From assembly GCA_965653495.1 (NCBI GenBank), contig CBFHAJ010000110.1, positions 1 through 12,514 of the forward strand: a stretch of DNA of 12,514 bases. Direction: 5' to 3'. This document shows, piece after piece, positions 7,696-12,514 of this stretch; position 1 is the first letter of the stretch; every line of letters begins with the position of its first letter. Under the pieces are notes generated by a model that was not told the origin of the DNA, searched no databases, and was given only the letters and a program-made list of their open reading frames with translations. The translations under genes were made by a program, and so were the position numbers. Source of the stretch: AG41 sp965653495 (GTDB taxonomy: Bacteria; Gemmatimonadota; Gemmatimonadetes; Gemmatimonadales; GWC2-71-9).

Positions 7696-7719
7696 CGAGG
7701 GCCCTTGCTCCGATACCGC

Positions 7720-9285
7720 TCAGGGCGTAGCCGGCCGCCAGTCGCCGTAGTTGACAAAGCCCGACACGCCAAACGTGTGATCGTGGAGTTCAAAGCACCC
7801 TGGGGTAGGCGGAGTCGTGGAACACGTCGGGTCCACATGGTCGAACCGGAGATCAATCGGCTCGAGCGGCACCGTCGCCTGCGCCGTCAGCGGCGCAGCA
7901 TCGTCCGCCCCCTGTACCGAGAGCCTGCTCGAAAAGTCCGGACCGAACGTGACCATCGGGCCCACCTGGCTCCAATCGTTGGAGACCCACCTCTGATGCA
8001 GCTGGCCGCTCGCGTCCCAGGAGGTGACATAGCCTTCGCTGTGATAGCGTACGTCCGCGCCCCACCAGTCGTATTGGAGGAAGGTATAGCCTGCAAGGTA
8101 GCCGCCAGTGTACACGCAGACGTAGGTGTCGCCGCCGCCGTCGATGGAGAAGGAGCTGGCGCAATACGCCTGCTGCCAATCGATCCAGTCCCCCGTCGAG
8201 TGTGTCAGGTCGACCGAGTTCACCGTGCTGCCATTCGTGGTCATCTCGCCCCGGAACGTGATCGGGAAAGTGAGCATCCGCGGGATGATGCCGTCGAAGA
8301 TGGCATACTGCTCCGGTCCCTGTCGCGTGTACGTCTGATCCCACGTCTCCACCGTTCCGTCCGACGTCGTGAGCGTCGAGACGGCGTGCCACCAGGCGCT
8401 GTCCACGACCGACCAGGCCTGGAAGCTGTAGGCCTGGAAGTCACTCGGCGCGACCACGCTGATGGACGTGGTGACGCTGTTGTTCGTGTCGTCAAAGTCC
8501 GCGGGGCGAACGCTCTCGACGCGCACCTCGAGTGAGTGTGTGCCGGCCTCCGTGAACGTGTGCGTCATGGCACAGGTGACCGTGCCGCCCGCGTCCACCC
8601 AGATGCCGTCGGCCCGATCCACGGGAGTGCTTCCCCCATCCGCGTAAAGGACGCAATCGGCCCGGGCTCCGACCTCGCCGTTGCGCTCGAGGATGAACGC
8701 CAGGAGGTTCACCGGCGCGCCTATCGGAGCGCTGGCCGGCGCTTCCAGGTGCGACGCGACCAGGTCCGGGCGGAGGTGCACGGTGTCGGCAACGGTCACG
8801 ACGTCGGTCCGCGCAGCATCGCTATCGTGGGCCAAGGTCTGCACCTGCAGCGGCGTGCCGTGCGGTAATGTGGTGTACGCGAAGCTCGCCGTGCCCTCGC
8901 CAGACAGCCCGTTGTGGTTGTCGGTGAAGGCGAGTCTGCCCGACGGTCCAAATGCCTTGACCTGGGCGCTGACGAGCGTATGGGGTGCCAGGGGAGCCTC
9001 ACCGTCGAACGCGCCGGTGGTGACCTCGACGTCGGTCGTGCCCGACTTGTCGATCAGGGCGCGCGTCGAGACCACCGCCGTGCCCGAGCGACCGGTGGCC
9101 GGGTGAAAGCCCGAGTCGCGGTACTTCTCGCTGTTGGGGTGGCTCGCGGCGATCAGATTCGTCGTGCTGGAGGCGAGCAGGCGGTGCGGCGCTGCCGCGC
9201 GGGTGGGAACGCCGGTGGTTTCGGTGCAGGCGCCGAACACGACAACCGCGCACCCGATTGCGAAGGCAGCGACGCAGTGGCGCAT
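7720..9285 (-). CDS. CARDB-domain putative lipoprotein
   Basis: This 521-residue protein begins with a signal peptide ending in a lipobox-like FGA-Cys20, so it is probably a lipid-anchored exported protein; phenylalanine at -3 makes the lipobox imperfect. Residues about 171-278 (LRPDLVAS... to ...DFDDTNNSVTTSISVV) are a CARDB domain, an immunoglobulin-like adhesion fold recognised by the DLV start and the D-x-TNN near its end. The C-terminal half (about 280-521) is rich in Trp, Tyr, Ser and Thr and short beta-strand-like segments, and I do not recognise it. Several cysteines (for example 211, 238 and four or more in the C-terminal half) could form disulfides in the periplasm or outside. The ATG at 9285 is supported by AAGGG (9292-9296 on this strand) six bases upstream. 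Likely a surface or periplasmic binding protein; its ligand is unknown. Confidence 0.9.
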   Translation of the reverse strand: MRHCVAAFAIGCAVVVFGACTETTGVPTRAAAPHRLLASSTTNLIAASHPNSEKYRDSGFHPATGRSGTAVVSTRALIDKSGTTDVEVTTGAFDGEAPLAPHTLVSAQVKAFGPSGRLAFTDNHNGLSGEGTASFAYTTLPHGTPLQVQTLAHDSDAARTDVVTVADTVHLRPDLVASHLEAPASAPIGAPVNLLAFILERNGEVGARADCVLYADGGSTPVDRADGIWVDAGGTVTCAMTHTFTEAGTHSLEVRVESVRPADFDDTNNSVTTSISVVAPSDFQAYSFQAWSVVDSAWWHAVSTLTTSDGTVETWDQTYTRQGPEQYAIFDGIIPRMLTFPITFRGEMTTNGSTVNSVDLTHSTGDWIDWQQAYCASSFSIDGGGDTYVCVYTGGYLAGYTFLQYDWWGADVRYHSEGYVTSWDASGQLHQRWVSNDWSQVGPMVTFGPDFSSRLSVQGADDAAPLTAQATVPLEPIDLRFDHVDPTCSTTPPTPGCFELHDHTFGVSGFVNYGDWRPATP

Positions 9286-9620
9286 GGGTCACCCTTTCGT
9301 CCGATGGGGGATGGCTTCGACACGGGACGAGGCGGTGCTCCAACCGTCATAACTCTGGAACCGAGCCTCGTCTTTGTCGCCGCGCCGCAAGTCATGCGCC
9401 AGCATGGGTGATTGAGGCTTCCGCCGTCTTCGGTTACCACGGGCTTCCCGCGAGCGCCATTCGCTTGTTAGGCGGCGCCATATGTGTGGCGTCCACGCTA
9501 CAGGAGGCCTGACACCGACGCAACCCAATACCCGTCAGAACAATCAAATGAAGTGTCCGATCAAAGACGTATCAGATGAAAGAGACAAAGGCCCGCCGTC
9601 AACTCATACCGGAGGACCTT
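9286..9620. other. 335-bp intergenic region between divergent genes
   Basis: No protein-coding frame here looks real. It should hold the promoters of the CARDB lipoprotein (leftward) and the plug-domain lipoprotein (rightward), but I could not find convincing -35/-10 pairs. It contains a short hairpin (CGCCA 9476-9480 with TGGCG 9487-9491), a GTTAGGC heptamer (9467-9473) and a locally A-rich stretch (about 9530-9600) before the second gene. Confidence 0.6.
9611..9615 (+). promoter_or_regulatory. Ribosome binding site fixing the start of the plug-domain gene
   Basis: GGAGG sits five bases before the ATG at 9621. The in-frame ATG at 9576 has no such site, so 9621 is taken as the start. Confidence 0.75.
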
Positions 9621-10037
9621 ATGTCACAGTCCCTCTCCCACTCCTCGCTCTGGTACCTGAACGGCGCACTCCTCTCTCAACTCGCGCTCTCCCCTCTCGG
9701 CGGGTGTAACCCCGCAACGACTGCCGCACTGCAACCGACGCCAACGACCAACGTGGCCCTCGCGGGTCGCTTCACGGGCGTGGACGTGATCCGCACCTCC
9801 ACGGGAGGCACCCTGATTCACATCCTCGGCGGTCCCGTCGGTACCGGGGAGCCCCTGTACGTGGTCGATGGGGCGCCGATCATGGTGCAGCCGGGACAGG
9901 GATTGGATTGGCTCGACCCGGAGCAAATCACCCGCATCGAAGTGCTGAAGTTCCCTACCGAGACCCTGATGTACGGCCCACGCGGCGCGAACGGTGTCGT
10001 GCTCGTGACGACGACGGGAGGGAAGTGGCCCAACTAA
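9621..10037 (+). CDS. TonB-plug-like putative lipoprotein without a beta-barrel
   Basis: The 138-residue product has a hydrophobic N terminus ending in a lipobox-like LGG-Cys29, so it is probably a lipoprotein, although the signal lacks the usual lysine or arginine near the start. The mature part carries the SusC/RagA-type plug signature: GEPLYVVDGAPI, then LDWLDPEQITRIEVLKF and YGPRGANGVVLVTT near the C terminus. In full TonB-dependent receptors this segment plugs a C-terminal beta-barrel of several hundred residues; here the protein stops straight after it with TTGGKWPN. There is no barrel gene in the window, and no sign of a frameshift after the TAA stop. Short plug-only proteins of this kind are known as annotated products, but their role is not established. 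It may act with a receptor elsewhere or be a repurposed plug fold. Confidence 0.85.
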   Translation: MSQSLSHSSLWYLNGALLSQLALSPLGGCNPATTAALQPTPTTNVALAGRFTGVDVIRTSTGGTLIHILGGPVGTGEPLYVVDGAPIMVQPGQGLDWLDPEQITRIEVLKFPTETLMYGPRGANGVVLVTTTGGKWPN

Positions 10038-10040
10038 GGC

Positions 10041-10098
10041 GGCGCGATGGGTCCTGTGCCCCTGTCCCCCTCTCCCGAAGAGAGAGGGGGAACGCGCC
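10041..10098. terminator. Nested hairpin between convergent genes, possible bidirectional terminator
   Basis: CCCCCTCTC (10066-10074) pairs perfectly with GAGAGGGGG (10082-10090) around a seven-base loop, nine base pairs in all. An outer pair, GGCGCG (10041-10046) with CGCGCC (10093-10098), could enclose it. It lies between the stops of the plug-domain gene and the Tat-signal gene. No T-run follows on either strand, so it may be a structural or dispersed repeat rather than a classic intrinsic terminator. Confidence 0.5.
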
Positions 10099-10103
10099 GT
10101 GAG

Positions 10104-10769
10104 TCACGACCGCGCATACGCGAACCCGCGCTCGTGCGCCTTGGTCATCGCGATCAGCACGTCGGGGACGACGACCACGCCCGGCACCGCGTGCGCCGTG
10201 AGATCGGCGTGAATGTCCGCGGCGGTGCCCATACCGGCCTTCTCGAGCCGCCCTGACCAGCGCTTCAGCGCATTGTTGCACAACGCGAACACGACCCCTC
10301 GGCGTTGCAGCGACTCCATCGAGCTCTCCGGCGTGCCGTCGGCCACCGGGTCGCCGGGCTGCGGGTGCGCGAAATAGTTGCGCACCAGGGGCGCGCTGGT
10401 GGTTGAATCGGTGAGACCGATCGCCGCGCCGAGCTTGTACTTCGCCCACATCACATCCTGGAGCCCCAGCGGCGTGGTCCGCGCGTACAGTGTGACGATC
10501 ACGCTGACGTCACGGTCGCCGACGCTATACGCTTCCTGCCAGGTATCCAGATAGTTCCGCACGTGCCGCAGGATCGTGCCGCCATCCGGATCAGGCGCAT
10601 CGAACAGCTGGCGGTGCTTGCCCTTGAGCTGGTCGAGCCAGGCGTCTGAGGCGGACTTGTCGAGCACCGGTTGCCCAGTGACTTCAGGGGCGAGTGCTGC
10701 ACCAGTGCTGAGCGCGGCGAGGGTGCCCAGAAAACTGCGGCGGTCGGTCCGGGAGGGGGAATCGAGCAT
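10104..10769 (-). CDS. Tat-exported DsrE-like protein
   Basis: The 221-residue protein starts with a twin-arginine signal (TDRRSFLGTLAALSTGAALA, residues 8-27), so it is probably exported folded, often a sign of a cofactor or assembly in the cytoplasm. The C-terminal half (about 155-221: RGVVFALCNNALKRW, then VPGVVVVPDVLIAMTKAHERGFAYARS) resembles the DsrE/DsrF-like fold, in which small proteins handle sulfur or act in unknown redox tasks. Cys164 lies at the strand end where such proteins can carry a reactive cysteine, but whether it is functional is not shown. The middle (about 60-150) is not recognised in detail. AGGAG (10780-10784 on this strand) lies ten bases before the ATG. It converges with the plug-domain gene and diverges from the acetyltransferase. 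Family assignment is from memory of the pattern and is moderate. Confidence 0.82.
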   Translation of the reverse strand: MLDSPSRTDRRSFLGTLAALSTGAALAPEVTGQPVLDKSASDAWLDQLKGKHRQLFDAPDPDGGTILRHVRNYLDTWQEAYSVGDRDVSVIVTLYARTTPLGLQDVMWAKYKLGAAIGLTDSTTSAPLVRNYFAHPQPGDPVADGTPESSMESLQRRGVVFALCNNALKRWSGRLEKAGMGTAADIHADLTAHAVPGVVVVPDVLIAMTKAHERGFAYARS

Positions 10770-10993
10770 AGGCTCAACGCTCCTGTGAGGAGTGCACCCG
10801 CAAGTTGTCCAGCCACGTCATATTCTATCACGCTTTCGCCAGTATGCTTGATCACCCGAACGGACCGGCGTGTGGACGAAACGAGTCTAGGGGAAGTCGT
10901 CAATTTTCTGCGGGCGGCTGGTGGCGGCGCTGCGGTCGTTGCTCGATCGAGAGACTGCGCGGCTCGCGCAGCAATTGAGCATTCCGCAAGACG

Positions 10994-11494
10994 ATGACTA
11001 ATACGGCGACCCCCATCATCCGCACCGCCGCGCGCACCGACTTGCCGCGCATCGGCCGGCTCGGCGCCCTGCTCGTGGAGGAGCACCATGCCTTCGACCC
11101 GCGGCGCTTCCTGGCCGCACGCAACCGCACGCCCGCCGATTACGCCGGGTTCATGGGCACGCAGCTCGATGCTGCGAACGCCATCGTCCTCGTCGCCGAG
11201 GAGCAGGGAGATGTCATCGGCTACACGTACGGCACCGTCGAAGGCTACGACTACATGGCGCTGCGCGGGCCGGCGGGCGTGCTGCAGGACATCATCGTCG
11301 ATCCCGACTATCGCGGTCGCGGCGTCGGCCGCCTGCTGCTGGACGCGATGCTGGCGCAGTTGCAGGCGCGAGGCGTGCCGCGCGTGGTGCTGTCGACCGC
11401 CGAGGGGAACGAGGGAGCCCAGCAGCTGTTTTCGAGAGCGGGGTTTCGGCGGACGATGATCGAGATGACGCGGGAGGTGGACGGCGAGACGTAG
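10994..11494 (+). CDS. GNAT family N-acetyltransferase
   Basis: The 166-residue protein is a single GNAT domain of normal length. The acetyl-CoA-binding motif A is clear: strand 4 VLQDIIVDPDY (96-106) followed by R107-GRGVG (Q/R-x-x-G-x-G/A), then the helix LLLDAMLAQLQARG. Motif B is the VVLSTAEGNEGAQQLFSRAGF stretch (131-151), where the Asn and the AGF ending are typical. It transfers an acetyl group from acetyl-CoA to an amine; the substrate (small molecule, antibiotic or protein) cannot be read from the sequence. The start has no good ribosome binding site (only AAGACG just before it), and its ATG overlaps the TGA of a short upstream frame. It is probably transcribed from the 224-bp gap shared with the divergent Tat-signal gene. 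Confidence 0.93.
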   Translation: MTNTATPIIRTAARTDLPRIGRLGALLVEEHHAFDPRRFLAARNRTPADYAGFMGTQLDAANAIVLVAEEQGDVIGYTYGTVEGYDYMALRGPAGVLQDIIVDPDYRGRGVGRLLLDAMLAQLQARGVPRVVLSTAEGNEGAQQLFSRAGFRRTMIEMTREVDGET

Positions 11495-11636
11495 TCCCTG
11501 TCGAGCAGCTGCGGCGCCCACGCAACACGCCTGCCTAATCGCGGACTGGAACATGCCCGTTGACCCGTCTGGTGCGCAGCCTCCACGTTTCGCATGTGTG
11601 CCGCAGGAGCCTTCCCCCCCATCCCGAGTCCGCAGC

Positions 11637-11643
11637 GAGGAGG
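11637..11643 (+). promoter_or_regulatory. Ribosome binding site fixing the start of the secreted protein gene
   Basis: GAGGAGG lies five bases before the ATG at 11649. It sets this start rather than the in-frame ATG at 11553, which would bury the signal peptide under 32 extra residues. Confidence 0.85.
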
Positions 11644-11648
11644 TCCTC

Positions 11649-12491
11649 ATGCGCAAGGCGCTTCCGCTTATCACTCTCGCGACCACCCTCTTTGCCGCGG
11701 GGTGGTGGTCGGGGGTGCCGGAGACGTTCGCCGCCGCCGAGCGGGCCCGACTGCGCGCGCACTTTTTTAGCGTCGAGCAGGAACTCCGTGCCCAGGATCT
11801 GGCGGGGTTGACCGTCTCGCAGCGCGCCGCGCGCGCGCAGTTGCTCGACAACCTCCATCGCTACGCGCTGCGCGGCATCTTCCCCCGCAACACCGATTTC
11901 CCGGGCCGCACCATGCCCACGTTCATCGACTACTGGGGCAAGCGCTGCGGCGTCGCGTACCTGATGGAGCAAACAGGCAACGAGGATATGGTGCTGCGGA
12001 TCGCCGCTACCCGCAACAATGCGTACGTGCCGGAGCTGAAAGACGATCCTGAGGTGCGCCAGTGGTTGACGGCCAACGGCGTCACGCTCGACGAGGCCGC
12101 GCGGATCCAGCCCGATTACCGCTGTGGCACGATCCACGGCGGGCCGTGCCAGGCGAGCGCTGGCTACAAAGTGTCGACCGGGTTCGTGGTCGCCGGCAAC
12201 GTCACAGCCTTCACGCTCGACGCGCTCCCTGCCCACCGATCGGAGATCAAGGATCTGGCGGCGGTGGGTACGGGTGTCCTCGGGGTCCTCGCCGGCGTGC
12301 AGAACCTCGGATCTTCCGGGTCGCGCCGGGCGTTGGGTCTCCTGAACACTGGGGTCGGCGGGGCGTCGCTGACGCTCGGTCTCATTCGGGTGAATAGCCA
12401 CCCGCAGACCGCAGCGTCGTCGCGCCTGCGATTCGCCCCGTGGGTCGGACCGCGCGGAGCAACGGGGTTCGCGGCGCGCGTCGAGTTCTGA
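11649..12491 (+). CDS. Secreted protein of unknown function with a conserved GIFP...RC core
   Basis: The 280-residue protein has a signal peptide (MRKALPLITLATTLFAAG, cleavage probably near FAAA at about residue 37). The core, about residues 65-160, contains LDNLHRYALRGIFPRN, FIDYWGKRCGVAYLMEQTG, IAATRNNAYVPELKDDPEVRQWL and LDEAARIQPDY. I recall this arrangement from unnamed secreted proteins of Gemmatimonadota and relatives, with no function known to me. Cys100 in the KRCGVAYL motif and a second pair in DYRCGTIHGGPC suggest possible disulfides or metal binding outside the cytoplasm. The C-terminal part (about 196-265) is rich in glycine, alanine and leucine and could be a weak membrane-associated or loosely packed region (VGTGVLGVLAGV, GLLNTGVGGASLTLGL). 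It follows the acetyltransferase by 154 bp with its own strong ribosome binding site. Confidence 0.85.
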   Translation: MRKALPLITLATTLFAAGWWSGVPETFAAAERARLRAHFFSVEQELRAQDLAGLTVSQRAARAQLLDNLHRYALRGIFPRNTDFPGRTMPTFIDYWGKRCGVAYLMEQTGNEDMVLRIAATRNNAYVPELKDDPEVRQWLTANGVTLDEAARIQPDYRCGTIHGGPCQASAGYKVSTGFVVAGNVTAFTLDALPAHRSEIKDLAAVGTGVLGVLAGVQNLGSSGSRRALGLLNTGVGGASLTLGLIRVNSHPQTAASSRLRFAPWVGPRGATGFAARVEF

Positions 12492-12514
12492 AGCGGCGCC
12501 TGTTGACAAGCAGA

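Noticed and set aside
7315..8535. Long + strand open frame of 406 codons
   Set aside because: It is antisense to the aldo/keto reductase and the CARDB lipoprotein, both of which have clear family motifs.
10028..10098. Possible integron attC site at the end of the plug-domain gene, starting from GCCCAAC
   Set aside because: There is no matching GTTRRRY core downstream, and the palindrome present is better explained as a simple hairpin.
10872..10997. Short + strand frame from a GTG ending in TGA that overlaps the acetyltransferase ATG, with a second helical-looking frame ending at TAA about 11001
   Set aside because: Each piece is about 40 codons or fewer with no ribosome binding site. Joining them would need a frameshift for which there is no evidence. 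It might be a remnant gene, but I cannot support it.
10499..11851. Long - strand open frame of 450 codons
   Set aside because: It overlaps the Tat-signal gene in another frame and is antisense to the acetyltransferase; no recognisable motifs.
11535..12509. Long - strand open frame of 324 codons
   Set aside because: It is antisense to the secreted protein, which has a strong ribosome binding site and signal peptide.

Overview
This GC-rich window, with dense GC-ending codons, looks like a chromosomal segment of a Gram-negative soil or environmental bacterium. A stand-alone lipoprotein with a SusC/RagA-like TonB plug motif, a Tat-exported DsrE-like protein, a CARDB lipoprotein and a secreted protein of a type I associate with Gemmatimonadota make that phylum my best guess. 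There is no rRNA or other marker gene, so the assignment is inference. I found no tRNA, rRNA, CRISPR array, insertion sequence or phage gene.

Region 1 (1-5524, + strand) is the most distinctive part: four genes joined by overlapping stop and start codons (GTGA, ATGA, TGATG), so they are almost certainly one translationally coupled operon. In order they are: the C-terminal part of a Pls/PosA-type membrane nonribosomal peptide synthetase (5' end outside the window); a free-standing adenylation plus carrier (A-T) protein; a SyrP-like Fe(II)/2-oxoglutarate oxygenase; and a DUF418 multi-pass membrane protein. The likely logic is that the A-T protein loads an amino acid, the oxygenase hydroxylates it (probably on the carrier), the Pls-type membrane domains form amide or isopeptide bonds, and the DUF418 protein acts at the membrane in export or modification. 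The product is unknown.

Region 2 (5555-7695) holds an unrecognised 172-residue protein (- strand), a small protein with a C-terminal zinc ribbon (+ strand, start uncertain), and an aldo/keto reductase (- strand).

Region 3 (7720-10037) holds a CARDB-containing lipoprotein (- strand, directly upstream of the reductase), a 335-bp intergenic region, and a TonB-plug-only lipoprotein (+ strand).

Region 4 (10038-12514) has a strong hairpin between convergent genes, a Tat-signal DsrE-like protein (- strand), a GNAT acetyltransferase (+ strand) and a secreted protein of unknown function (+ strand). Genes outside region 1 look like ordinary accessory or housekeeping genes with no obvious tie to the NRPS operon.
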